From Candidatus Cloacimonadota bacterium (lineage in GTDB: Bacteria > Cloacimonadota > Cloacimonadia > Cloacimonadales > WRIO01), in the NCBI GenBank assembly GCA_023230175.1, contig JALNXV010000224.1, forward strand, positions 1 through 6,191: 6,191 bases of DNA, written 5' to 3'. This document shows, piece after piece, positions 1 through 6,191 of the stretch. Below the pieces are notes generated by a model. It worked only from the letters and a program-made list of their open reading frames with translations. It made no database searches and was not told the origin of the DNA. Position 1 is the first letter of the stretch; every line of letters begins with the position of its first letter. A program made the position numbers and the translations under genes.

Positions 1-1
1 A

Positions 2-2761
2 AATATTTCATTTGGAAATTTTGGAAATACTTCAACAGATAATAATGGCTTTTACAACCATACAATATATCAAACAAATGAAAGTTTCTTAGTAATTCCC
101 CAAAAAACAGGGTTTAATTTTACTCCCGGCAATTATCTTATTAATGGTATAAACCAAGACATCATTAGAGATTTTACTGCTGATATACAAACTTTCTCAA
201 TCTCCGGTCAAGTTTATTCACTACCGGGAACAATCATAAAAGCAGAATGGGGAACTACTCCTTTGCAAGATATCTCAAATCAAAATGGAAATTATCTTAT
301 TGAAGGCATACCTTATGGAACAAGTTTAATTCTTACAGCTACTCATCCGGGATATACTTTTACACCGACACAGTATTCAATATCGAATATTTCTAATAAC
401 TTAACAAGCTATAATTTCTCTCCTGAAATGATAACTTATCCGGTTATCATACACACTAGCGATTATAATGGTCAAAACTTATCAGATGTTAATATTACTT
501 ACAACAATATCTCAGGTTCAACAAACGAAAATGGGTTATTTACTTTTCAAGGTAATTGGGGGCAGGACTATACAATCACGGTTTCTAAGCCCGGGCATAT
601 CTTTATAAATTCTACTCAAACAATCAGCAATCTGAACAGTTCTATAGAATTAGACTTTATAACAAGAGTCCCAAATCAATACGCATTAAATGGATATATT
701 GAAGACAATAATAATCAAGCATTACAAAATGTACATATAAATATAAATCAATCTATCATAATTACTGATTCGACAGGATATTTTTCAGAAACTATCATTG
801 AAGGAGAGAATCTTGTCATAACACCTCAATTAACCGGTTACTCTTTTACTCCCTCAAGCCATAGCATTAATAACGTAAACTCAAATGTTACCGTCAATTT
901 TATCGGTACTCCTAATATTTATACAATCAATGGATATATATTTAAAGATCAACAAGGTTTAGGCAATGTAACTATATATTACAATAACAATACTACTACT
1001 TCTAATCAAAATGGTGAGTTTTCTGTCCCGGTTACTTATGGTCAAAGCATAACAATATTCCCGGAATATACCGGTCATACCTTTGACCCTGCCTCAATAA
1101 ATTTTGCTAATATATCTTCAAATATCTATGGGATAACTTTTACTGCAATTGCAAATCAATACAGTATTCATGGGCAAGTTCTTTGTCAAGGAGAACCTAT
1201 CCAAGATGTTCAAATTTATGATATAAATTCTACAAGAGAAACATTCACAGACGAGAATGGTCAATATTTCTTTACCGCATATCATAATGAGAATATCAGC
1301 CTTTCTGCATACAAAGATTGGCACTCATTTAACCCTGAATATTACACCTTGACAGTCATACAAAACGAAACCAATATTGACTTTGAAGCAACAAGACATT
1401 GTGCTGATGTAGGATTCTCCCCCTCTCCCGGTCTATACTACGAACCTATCAATATTACATTATACTCAGAAACCCTTGATGTAATTATCTACTATACAAC
1501 TGATGGTTCAGAACCTAACATCAATTCAAATATTTACACAAATCCCATAACACTTGATTATCGTTCGATTCTAAATCTCAAAGCAAAAGCAATAAAGTCA
1601 GGTTACATCTCATCATCAACAACAGAAGCCTTATACCAAGTTACAGGGACAGTCGAAACACCAACATTTAATATCAATCCAAGCGAGTATTTTACTGCTC
1701 AAACTATTGAAATCGAATCAGAACCAAATGCTCAAATTTATTATACATTAAATAATAATGACCCAACTCCTGATGATTTGCTATATATTGAACCAATACT
1801 AATCTATCAAAATACTTTCATTAAAGCTAAAGCATTTAAAGAAAATTTTATCGAAAGCAGCACAAATTCCGCAAATTATCTCATTACTCATCTACTTGAT
1901 TTAAATTTACCTGATACGATCTATATCAATGAAAATTCTTCATTGACTTTAAATTTTAAAAATTACATCAATGATTCAGTTATTATAGAAAATGATGATA
2001 TCGAACTACTATATGAGATTAGTCAAATTATCCCTTCAGAAAACATTCAAACCAATATAAACAATAACTTTGTTACTTTCACGCCTAATCAGTATTGGTC
2101 AGGAAATGAATATCTATATTTTAAATCAGAATTTCTCAATCCACAAATGAGAAAAAATTCAAATATCAACTATGATATCGATTCTCTCAATGTAATAGTA
2201 AATAGTGTAGCTCCACAGATTGTTTCATATACACCAAATTCTGACACTCTATATATATCACCGGAAAACAACTATATTACTTTCCATCTTAATGTAGCAC
2301 AATATGGTCAACCATTGCTTTATGAATGGTATATTGATAACACTAATCAAAACAATAATAATCATACATTTAGCTATACTTTTTCTAATTATAATAGCCA
2401 TATCGTAAAAGCTAAAGTCTCAAATGATCTTAGTTTTAGTGAAGTTACTTGGTATATTATGTCCTATGTTAATCAAACTGATTTAAATTCACAACCATTT
2501 ACAGATAAACTTTATTCAAATTACCCTAATCCTTTTAATCCTATTACTAACATCGAATTCTCTTTATTAAGAGATGAATATGTCTTACTACAGATATTTA
2601 ACCTTAAAGGTCAATTACTTACAACCTTAATTGACGATAAAAAATCTAAAGGCAAACACATAATTATTTGGAATGCCGAAAAATTACCTTCAGGAATCTA
2701 TTTTATCTCCTTAAAAACAGATAATTACTCTGAGATAAAAAAAGCAATTATTTTAAAATAA
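2..2761 (+). CDS. Large secreted multi-domain surface protein with C-terminal sorting tail (5' end missing)
   Basis: The frame is open from the left edge (codon at 2-4) to TAA at 2759-2761, giving 919 residues; the true start lies outside the window, and the internal TTG at 263 is not a convincing start. Domains in order: part of one and then five full carboxypeptidase-regulatory-like beta-sandwich repeats (2-1402), each with a Gly-aromatic-x-Phe-x-Pro signature such as GYTFTP or GYSFTP; two chitobiase/hexosaminidase C-terminal-like modules (about 1403-1651 and 1652-1888; YYTTDGSEPN in the first, YYTLNNNDPTPDD in the second); a cadherin/Ig-like region with FTPNQYWSGNEYLYF (about 1889-2209); a PKD/Ig-like module with YEWYID (about 2210-2475); and a C-terminal sorting domain (about 2510-2758) with NYPNPFNP and LPSGIYFISLK. 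That tail is typical of type IX secretion or FlgD-like domains in FCB-group bacteria, so export to the cell surface or medium is inferred. No enzyme domain is visible. The protein is rich in Asn, Ile, Ser and Tyr and has only two cysteines. Family-level call good; specific role (adhesin, fibre or scaffold) unknown. Confidence 0.88.
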   Translation, partial: NISFGNFGNTSTDNNGFYNHTIYQTNESFLVIPQKTGFNFTPGNYLINGINQDIIRDFTADIQTFSISGQVYSLPGTIIKAEWGTTPLQDISNQNGNYLIEGIPYGTSLILTATHPGYTFTPTQYSISNISNNLTSYNFSPEMITYPVIIHTSDYNGQNLSDVNITYNNISGSTNENGLFTFQGNWGQDYTITVSKPGHIFINSTQTISNLNSSIELDFITRVPNQYALNGYIEDNNNQALQNVHININQSIIITDSTGYFSETIIEGENLVITPQLTGYSFTPSSHSINNVNSNVTVNFIGTPNIYTINGYIFKDQQGLGNVTIYYNNNTTTSNQNGEFSVPVTYGQSITIFPEYTGHTFDPASINFANISSNIYGITFTAIANQYSIHGQVLCQGEPIQDVQIYDINSTRETFTDENGQYFFTAYHNENISLSAYKDWHSFNPEYYTLTVIQNETNIDFEATRHCADVGFSPSPGLYYEPINITLYSETLDVIIYYTTDGSEPNINSNIYTNPITLDYRSILNLKAKAIKSGYISSSTTEALYQVTGTVETPTFNINPSEYFTAQTIEIESEPNAQIYYTLNNNDPTPDDLLYIEPILIYQNTFIKAKAFKENFIESSTNSANYLITHLLDLNLPDTIYINENSSLTLNFKNYINDSVIIENDDIELLYEISQIIPSENIQTNINNNFVTFTPNQYWSGNEYLYFKSEFLNPQMRKNSNINYDIDSLNVIVNSVAPQIVSYTPNSDTLYISPENNYITFHLNVAQYGQPLLYEWYIDNTNQNNNNHTFSYTFSNYNSHIVKAKVSNDLSFSEVTWYIMSYVNQTDLNSQPFTDKLYSNYPNPFNPITNIEFSLLRDEYVLLQIFNLKGQLLTTLIDDKKSKGKHIIIWNAEKLPSGIYFISLKTDNYSEIKKAIILK
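197..1402 (+). repeat. Array of five 80-82-residue carboxypeptidase-regulatory-like repeats
   Basis: Within the large surface protein, repeats begin at 197 (SISGQVYS), 443 (VIIHTSDY), 683 (ALNGYIED), 923 (TINGYIFK) and 1163 (SIHGQVLC), and the last ends at 1402. The first is 246 bp and the next four are exactly 240 bp (80 codons). A partial repeat lies upstream from base 2. The shared pattern is a short G-Y/Q-V/I strand, a turn with NxNG or DxxG followed by an aromatic residue, then GY/GH-x-F-x-P, and a closing N-x-x-N-(x)n-F segment. The copies are well diverged at protein level, so this is an old domain array and not a recent DNA duplication. The fifth copy has lost the Gly-aromatic-x-Phe-x-Pro glycine (DWHSFNP) and borders the only two cysteines of the protein. 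Confidence 0.85.
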
Positions 2762-2793
2762 ATAAGACTTTTACATAAATATCTTGCAAATCA

Positions 2794-3318
2794 TTATGAC
2801 ATAGCATCTAAAGAAAGTTGCAGGAATTTGTCTATTGTAAAACCTAAACTCTGGCAAGTTGCTATTTGTTCTCTATTAGCTCCGGCAGCAAAATTCTTAT
2901 TTTTAAATTTCTTTTTCAAAGAACTTAATTTAACAGCTGAGACCTTTTTCTCCGGATTCATTAAGGCGGTTGCAGTAATTAATCCTGTTACGGGATCAGC
3001 ACACCATAAAGCCTTATCAGCAATCGAAATTAAGGCTTCATTTCCGGAATGTCTCCTTATAGCATCAAGCATATAAGGTTTTAGATCATAATCCTTGAGT
3101 AAATCCATTGCTAATAAACTATGTTGTTGTGGATTGTCATAAGTTAAATCATAATCAATATCATGCAAAAGGCCTATAATATACCATTCATCTTTATCTT
3201 GTTCGAATATCTCAGCCAGTGATTTCATAACTAAGGCAACGGCTATTGAATGATTTATTAAATTTTCTTGTCGTAAATGCTTTAATAAAAGTTCTTTTGC
3301 TTGTTCAACACTAATCAT
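2794..3318 (-). CDS. HD-domain (HDIG-type) metal-dependent phosphohydrolase, 174 aa
   Basis: A small helical protein of the HD superfamily. Visible metal-ligand candidates are H23 (LINHS), the H52-D53 pair in GLLHDIDYD, H66 (PQQHS), H90 (IRRHS) and D108 (CADPVTG), in the order expected for an HD fold that can bind one or two metals. The C-terminal part with SLKKKFKNKNFAAGANRE and LDAMS-type ending resembles a widespread but uncharacterised family of about 180-residue bacterial HD proteins. The substrate cannot be told from sequence; phosphate-ester or nucleotide hydrolysis is the family expectation. It is the last gene of the leftward block: its ATG overlaps the pyrophosphorylase stop by one base (TAATG on the - strand), and an AAGGGG ribosome binding site lies 5 nt before it (3324-3329), inside the upstream gene. 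Translational coupling is likely. No signal peptide or membrane segment, so cytoplasmic. Confidence 0.85.
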   Translation of the reverse strand: MISVEQAKELLLKHLRQENLINHSIAVALVMKSLAEIFEQDKDEWYIIGLLHDIDYDLTYDNPQQHSLLAMDLLKDYDLKPYMLDAIRRHSGNEALISIADKALWCADPVTGLITATALMNPEKKVSAVKLSSLKKKFKNKNFAAGANREQIATCQSLGFTIDKFLQLSLDAMS

Positions 3319-3329
3319 TATATCCCCTT
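3316..3329 (-). promoter_or_regulatory. Overlapping stop/start with internal ribosome binding site (translational coupling)
   Basis: On the - strand the pyrophosphorylase stop TAA (3320-3318) and the HD-protein ATG (3318-3316) share one base. AAGGGG (3329-3324) sits 5 nt upstream of the ATG and is formed by the last codons (Lys-Gly-Ile) of the upstream gene. This fixes the HD-protein start and suggests the two proteins are made from one message. Confidence 0.75.
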
Positions 3330-4670
3330 TATATGAATATTACTTAAAAAAGATTCAGAACTTGTAATTAATTCTATTTTATCAGAAAACTTGACATTTT
3401 GTCCAAATTTAACATTGCCAACAATCTTTAAATATTGGCAATCAATGAGAGAAGGGATGCCATCTATAAAAGCATTACTAAAATCCTCTATACTGCCAAA
3501 ATATTCATCATCTAACTCAATAACTATATCTCTATCCTTATCTCTTTTTTTTATAATAAAATCATCATCAAGATAATAAATATCAGACCATAACATCAAT
3601 AAATCAGGTGTCTTTTTTACAGGCAAAAACCTATTTCGCGGTACACAAACAGCTTTGGCCTTTTCAAAAAGTGAAATTGCTGAACCCATAGCTGTTTCAA
3701 ATTGAATAACCGGAGTATCACTAACCTTTTTTGCATTAAGGATTAAAGGTAAAGGTAAGATTCCTTTGTATTTAATCAAGAGTTTTTTCAATTCTGATAA
3801 CTTTATCCATAGATTGTTAGTATTAAAATATTTATATTTCTTTATATCTTGAAATTCATCATTCTCTTCATCAGGGCATTGAGCTACCTCTCTTAAAACA
3901 AGTTCGCCACCTTTTTTCTTAGCAAGGTGTCCACCCTTTTTATCCATCTCTGTTCTGTTGCATACTTCCATAACGAAATCAATATCATATTCTATCATTT
4001 CATTAAGTATCTTTGTATCTACAACAGCACCAAGGTTGTCAGAATTTGAGATAAAAAGATACTCAATACCCCGTTCCAGTAATACATCAATTAAATCACT
4101 TTCATTTAACACATTATAAATATCACCATGCCCGGGAGGATTCCAAGTTAAACTATCATCGATATTTTCATAAGGTTTATTAGTATCTTTTTCTATCTTA
4201 GGAAACTTATTTTGTATAAATTCCAATGGTATATCATTTAGTCTTAATGAAGGATATTTTTCTAAATAAGTTACTGTATCTTTAGAAGTGTTAAAGCTAT
4301 TCATAAAAATAAGAGGGATATCAATCGTATATTTATTTCTTAAAAATAATATCTGATTAGCGATAATATCCAAAAAAGTATTATTGTCCTTTACAGGTAA
4401 TAAACTTTTAGCCTTAGATAAACCCATTGATGTCCCTAATCCACCATTTAACTTTATTACAGCTAATTTTTGTAAACTATTATAACTATCATTATTTAGT
4501 TTTGTGTAACTAATTACTTGTCTTTCTGTCGGCAAATCAATATCTTTTTTACTTAATTTACCCTTTTCTCCGGCAATAAATAAACTATAGTAATAACTAA
4601 ACACATCAATTATTTTATCGCTTAATGAAGCTGTTTGCATCTTTTTTTTAAATAAATCTATATTATTCAT
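3318..4670 (-). CDS. UTP--glucose-1-phosphate uridylyltransferase, eukaryotic-type (UGPase family), 450 aa
   Basis: Predicted to make UDP-glucose and pyrophosphate from UTP and glucose-1-phosphate in the cytoplasm, feeding glycan, lipopolysaccharide or glycogen-type synthesis. It belongs to the UGPase family seen in eukaryotes, not the GalU family usual in bacteria. Seen: the nucleotide-binding loop KLNGGLGTSMG (residues 73-83) followed by KS (88-89); FMNSFNT (122-128); the WNPPGHGDIYNVL uridine/sugar loop (176-188); FISNSDNLG (206-214); KKGGHLAKKKGG (245-256); FNTNNLW (282-288); QFETAMGSAI (323-332); and FLPVKKTPDLL (348-358), where K352 aligns with the conserved lysine of animal UGPases. 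The C-terminal stretch (about 402-450) looks like the family's left-handed beta-helix but is short. The ATG has a GGAGGG site 4 nt upstream (4675-4680). The thioesterase ends 20 nt upstream and the HD gene overlaps downstream. Length and motifs look intact. Confidence 0.93.
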   Translation of the reverse strand: MNNIDLFKKKMQTASLSDKIIDVFSYYYSLFIAGEKGKLSKKDIDLPTERQVISYTKLNNDSYNSLQKLAVIKLNGGLGTSMGLSKAKSLLPVKDNNTFLDIIANQILFLRNKYTIDIPLIFMNSFNTSKDTVTYLEKYPSLRLNDIPLEFIQNKFPKIEKDTNKPYENIDDSLTWNPPGHGDIYNVLNESDLIDVLLERGIEYLFISNSDNLGAVVDTKILNEMIEYDIDFVMEVCNRTEMDKKGGHLAKKKGGELVLREVAQCPDEENDEFQDIKKYKYFNTNNLWIKLSELKKLLIKYKGILPLPLILNAKKVSDTPVIQFETAMGSAISLFEKAKAVCVPRNRFLPVKKTPDLLMLWSDIYYLDDDFIIKKRDKDRDIVIELDDEYFGSIEDFSNAFIDGIPSLIDCQYLKIVGNVKFGQNVKFSDKIELITSSESFLSNIHIKGI

Positions 4671-4680
4671 TTATCCCTCC
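4671..4680 (-). promoter_or_regulatory. Ribosome binding site of the UDP-glucose pyrophosphorylase gene
   Basis: On the - strand GGAGGG (4680-4675) is followed by ATAA and then ATG (4670-4668). It lies in the 20-nt gap after the thioesterase stop. It confirms the start and shows that this organism uses strong Shine-Dalgarno sites. No separate promoter is evident in the gap. Confidence 0.8.
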
Positions 4681-4690
4681 AATAATGTAT

Positions 4691-5089
4691 TTATGACAAA
4701 ATAAAATACTTTGCATCTGCTTTTGCAATAACTTTCTCAGTATTTAATTTATCAATAATCTTTGCTTTACCTATTATAATTTTTTTTCTAATATCAATAA
4801 CTTCACCAATAATTTTAACATCAGTATTTACCGGAAATGGCTTTAAATATTTTACATTTAATTCAGAAGTAACTGCTACTATACCTTTGTATAAAATAGC
4901 TTTTGCAACTGCTTCATCTAATATTGAAGCGATGATTCCACCATGAATTATGCCATCATAACCCTCAAAAACCTTTAATGATTTCCAATCACATAAAGCT
5001 TTATCTCCTTGATAATAAAAATCTAACTTTAAACCTATAGGATTGTCTTTGCCACACAAAAAACAATTTTTGTATTCTTTTTCTTGCAT
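4691..5089 (-). CDS. PaaI-type hotdog-fold thioesterase, 132 aa
   Basis: A single hotdog domain of the PaaI/4HBT acyl-CoA thioesterase family. The N-terminus carries CFLCGKDNPIGLKLDF (9-24), the Cys-x-x-Cys-Gly-x-x-Asn-Pro-x-Gly-Leu signature of one PaaI-like subgroup. The GIIHGGIIASILDEA stretch (46-60) holds the HGG turn and the Asp/Glu pair (D58, E59) on the central helix where the catalytic acid is expected. Strands with LNVKYLKPFPVNTDV (78-92) complete the fold, which normally works as a dimer or tetramer. It should hydrolyse an acyl- or aryl-CoA thioester in the cytoplasm; the substrate is unknown. ATG at 5089-5087 has AAGGAG 7 nt upstream (5102-5097). It is first in the leftward block, followed after 20 nt by the UDP-glucose pyrophosphorylase. 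Full length for the family. Confidence 0.9.
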   Translation of the reverse strand: MQEKEYKNCFLCGKDNPIGLKLDFYYQGDKALCDWKSLKVFEGYDGIIHGGIIASILDEAVAKAILYKGIVAVTSELNVKYLKPFPVNTDVKIIGEVIDIRKKIIIGKAKIIDKLNTEKVIAKADAKYFILS

Positions 5090-5117
5090 CCTATCGCTCC
5101 TTAATTTCTTTTAAACA

Positions 5118-5146
5118 ATTATGTAAATAAAAACTATTCTTGTCAA
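5118..5146 (-). promoter_or_regulatory. Sigma70-type promoter for the thioesterase/UGPase/HD block
   Basis: On the - strand a perfect -35 TTGACA (5146-5141) is followed by a 17-base spacer and the -10 CATAAT (5123-5118), which matches five of six consensus bases. Transcription would start near 5111, leaving a leader of about 20 nt with the AAGGAG site before the thioesterase ATG. The geometry is ideal, but AT-rich DNA produces -10-like sequences often and the organism's own promoter preference is unknown. Confidence 0.65.
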
Positions 5147-5148
5147 TA

Positions 5149-5181
5149 GATATTTAAAAGCATTTGAATATTTTAAATATC
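5149..5181. promoter_or_regulatory. Perfect 11-bp inverted repeat next to the -35 box (possible operator)
   Basis: GATATTTAAAA (5149-5159) and its exact complement TTTTAAATATC (5171-5181) flank an 11-base spacer; arm centres are 22 bp apart, about two helical turns. The element lies 2 bp upstream of the -35 TTGACA at 5141-5146 for leftward transcription, a place where an activator or repressor dimer, or an A/T-rich UP element, could act. There is no protein evidence. Confidence 0.4.
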
Positions 5182-5306
5182 ATACCAAGATATCCCATTT
5201 CATAGTATACCTTTAAAAGGAAGTTTTAAATACAAGTTAAAATACTAACTCAATAAAGATTGGAATAAGTCAAAATACTCACAAAATATACTTACTAAAC
5301 ACTTTC

Positions 5307-5355
5307 AAAAAACAGGAGACCTCCAGGATGCTTTAAAGCATCTTGGAGGTCCCTT
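5307..5355 (-). terminator. 34-bp near-perfect palindrome with T-run (leftward intrinsic terminator)
   Basis: The palindrome spans 5318-5351, centred between 5334 and 5335. Both arms run GACCTCC / GGAGGTC outside and GATGC / GCATC inside, with a single G-T wobble pair. The stem can continue outward to 5314/5355 with one mismatch. On the - strand the extended stem is followed by G and then six T (5312-5307), the layout of an intrinsic terminator; on the + strand there is no T-run. It lies downstream of lysS, which has its own closer terminator, and upstream of the thioesterase promoter, so it may insulate the operon. It may equally be a dispersed palindromic repeat. Confidence 0.55.
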
Positions 5356-5411
5356 ATAGATTAACTTTACATACTATAACTAAACTACAAATAAAGGCTA
5401 TTGAATAATGT

Positions 5412-5493
5412 TGTTGTGCGAGCATCCCTGCTTGCACTGTAAGCATCTTAAATATATATAATATCAATCAATAAACTGCTTACAAGCTGTAAG
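5412..5493. repeat. Two-hairpin repeat unit, copy A
   Basis: It begins with a 27-bp block (5412-5438, starting TGTTGTGCGAGC) whose core GTGCGAGCA-TCCC-TGCTTGCAC arms (5416-5424 and 5429-5437) form a 9-bp stem with one wobble pair and a four-base loop. After about 42 AT-rich bases comes TACAAGCTG (5481-5489), part of the hairpin CTTACA-AGC-TGTAAG (5479-5493). Copy B, 100 bp to the right, repeats this order. TGTAAGCA at 5438-5445 can also pair with TGCTTACA at 5477-5484, closing the AT-rich middle. Confidence 0.7.
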
Positions 5494-5625
5494 AGGCTGT
5501 CTAAAAACTACTGTTGTGCGAGCATCCCTGCTTGCACTCAAAACCATAAGTGATGGATATTCAATATTTTATAAAACTACAAGCTGGAAGCTTGTAGAAC
5601 TTTTCTGCATTTTTGGACAGTCCCT
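5492..5625. mobile_element. Possible 134-bp MITE-like element with 16-bp terminal inverted repeats
   Basis: AGAGGCTGTCTAAAAA at 5492-5507 and TTTTTGGACAGTCCCT at 5610-5625 are inverted copies matching at 13 of 16 positions without gaps. GGCTGTC/GGACTGTC followed by A-rich sequence resembles the ends of DDE-transposase insertion sequences, but I cannot name the family. The interior holds repeat copy B and no coding sequence, so the element would be non-autonomous. No target-site duplication is clear at the flanks (GCTGTA on the left, GGTATT on the right), which keeps confidence low. Confidence 0.4.
5512..5597. repeat. Two-hairpin repeat unit, copy B
   Basis: The 27-bp block (5512-5538) is identical to that of copy A and lies exactly 100 bp from it; its hairpin occupies 5516-5537. 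After about 39 AT-rich bases TACAAGCTG recurs (5578-5586), here inside a stronger hairpin, CTACAAGCT-GGA-AGCTTGTAG (5577-5597), with a perfect 9-bp stem. The AT-rich middles of the two copies do not match, so only the hairpins are conserved. Confidence 0.7.
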
Positions 5626-5680
5626 GGTATTATTCAATAGTCTTCAATGTTAAACCTGATAAAGCATTTTTATATATGTC

Positions 5681-5710
5681 AAAAAAAAAGAGCCTCCTAA
5701 AAGACTCTTT
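5681..5710 (-). terminator. Intrinsic terminator of lysS
   Basis: Reading the - strand, AAAGAGTC (5710-5703) pairs with GGCTCTTT (5694-5687) in an 8-bp stem with one G-T wobble and an 8-base loop. The T-run (5689-5681, nine T) begins in the last bases of the stem and continues past it. It begins 18 nt after the lysS stop codon. Confidence 0.85.
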
Positions 5711-5728
5711 AGCTAAATATATAAAAAA

Positions 5729-6191
<463 letters not shown>

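Larger units (their letters stand above)
5398..5640. repeat. 12-bp perfect inverted repeats bounding the intergenic repeat cluster
   Basis: CTATTGAATAAT at 5398-5409 is matched by its exact complement ATTATTCAATAG at 5629-5640. The two lie about 220 bp apart and enclose the two-copy hairpin unit and the smaller terminal-repeat pair. They could mark the ends of a small mobile or palindromic element of 243 bp. I see no target-site duplication outside them. Confidence 0.45.
5090..5680. other. Gene-free intergenic region rich in symmetric elements
   Basis: Roughly 590 bases between the thioesterase start and the lysS terminator, with no ORF that has both a plausible start and recognisable protein character. 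Reading left to right it holds the thioesterase leader and promoter (5097-5146), an 11-bp inverted repeat (5149-5181), about 125 AT-rich bases in which I see only a weak short palindrome (5210-5220) and an AAAATACT octamer occurring twice (5239 and 5272), a large palindrome with leftward T-run (5307-5355), and the repeat cluster 5398-5640. The GC-rich hairpins stand out strongly against the AT-rich background. Confidence 0.8.

Noticed and set aside
1118..1324. A 68-residue - strand frame inside the surface protein
   Set aside because: Shadow of the strongly domain-supported + strand frame; no start signal or homology pattern.
2748..2761. TTATTTTAAAATAA palindrome at the end of the surface-protein gene as a terminator
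   Set aside because: A/T only, inside the last codons and stop, with no GC stem and no T-run after it. No convincing terminator is visible between the converging genes.
2828..3576. Two short + strand frames (2828-3076 and 3391-3576) opposite the HD and UGPase genes
   Set aside because: Both lie antisense to genes with clear family motifs and have no independent support.
5412..5538. Two identical 27-bp blocks as a minimal CRISPR array
   Set aside because: Only two copies, a 73-bp interval instead of a normal spacer length, strong internal hairpins and no cas genes in view.
5398..5640. Integron attC-like recombination sites
   Set aside because: No RYYYAAC/GTTRRRY end pairs, no cassette gene and no integrase in the window.

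Overview
The window is AT-rich and shows five protein-coding genes and one structured, gene-free stretch of about 640 bases (590 bases up to a terminator). The organism is probably a bacterium of the FCB group, with Cloacimonadota as my best guess. Three things point that way: the left-hand protein ends in an NYPNPFNP-type C-terminal sorting tail; it is built from carboxypeptidase-regulatory-like repeats, chitobiase-C-terminal-like modules and Ig-like modules; and the leftward genes have clear Shine-Dalgarno sites, which argues against a typical Bacteroidetes. The taxon is an inference, not something the sequence proves.

Layout. Bases 2-2761 (+ strand) are the 3' part of a very large gene for a secreted, multi-domain, Asn-rich surface protein. 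Its start lies left of the window. It converges on a leftward block with only 32 bases between the two stop codons. That block (- strand, read right to left) is a PaaI-type hotdog thioesterase (5089-4691), a eukaryotic-type UDP-glucose pyrophosphorylase (4670-3318) and an HD-domain phosphohydrolase (3318-2794). The gaps are 20 nt and a one-base overlap, each start has a good ribosome binding site, and a TTGACA-17-CATAAT promoter sits just ahead of the thioesterase. I read these three genes as one operon. The pyrophosphorylase would supply UDP-glucose for glycan synthesis. The roles of the thioesterase and HD protein, and any link between them, are unknown.

The right edge holds the last 153 codons of lysS (class II lysyl-tRNA synthetase, - strand), followed by a clear intrinsic terminator at 5710-5681.

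The region 5090-5680 has no credible gene but is full of symmetry. It contains an 11-bp inverted repeat directly upstream of the operon promoter and a 34-bp near-perfect palindrome that reads as a second leftward terminator. It also contains a two-copy, roughly 100-bp repeat unit, each copy with two hairpins, plus two nested sets of inverted repeats that look like the ends of a small non-autonomous mobile element. This intergenic repeat cluster is the least explained part of the window. I see no defence system, CRISPR array or other complete new system.
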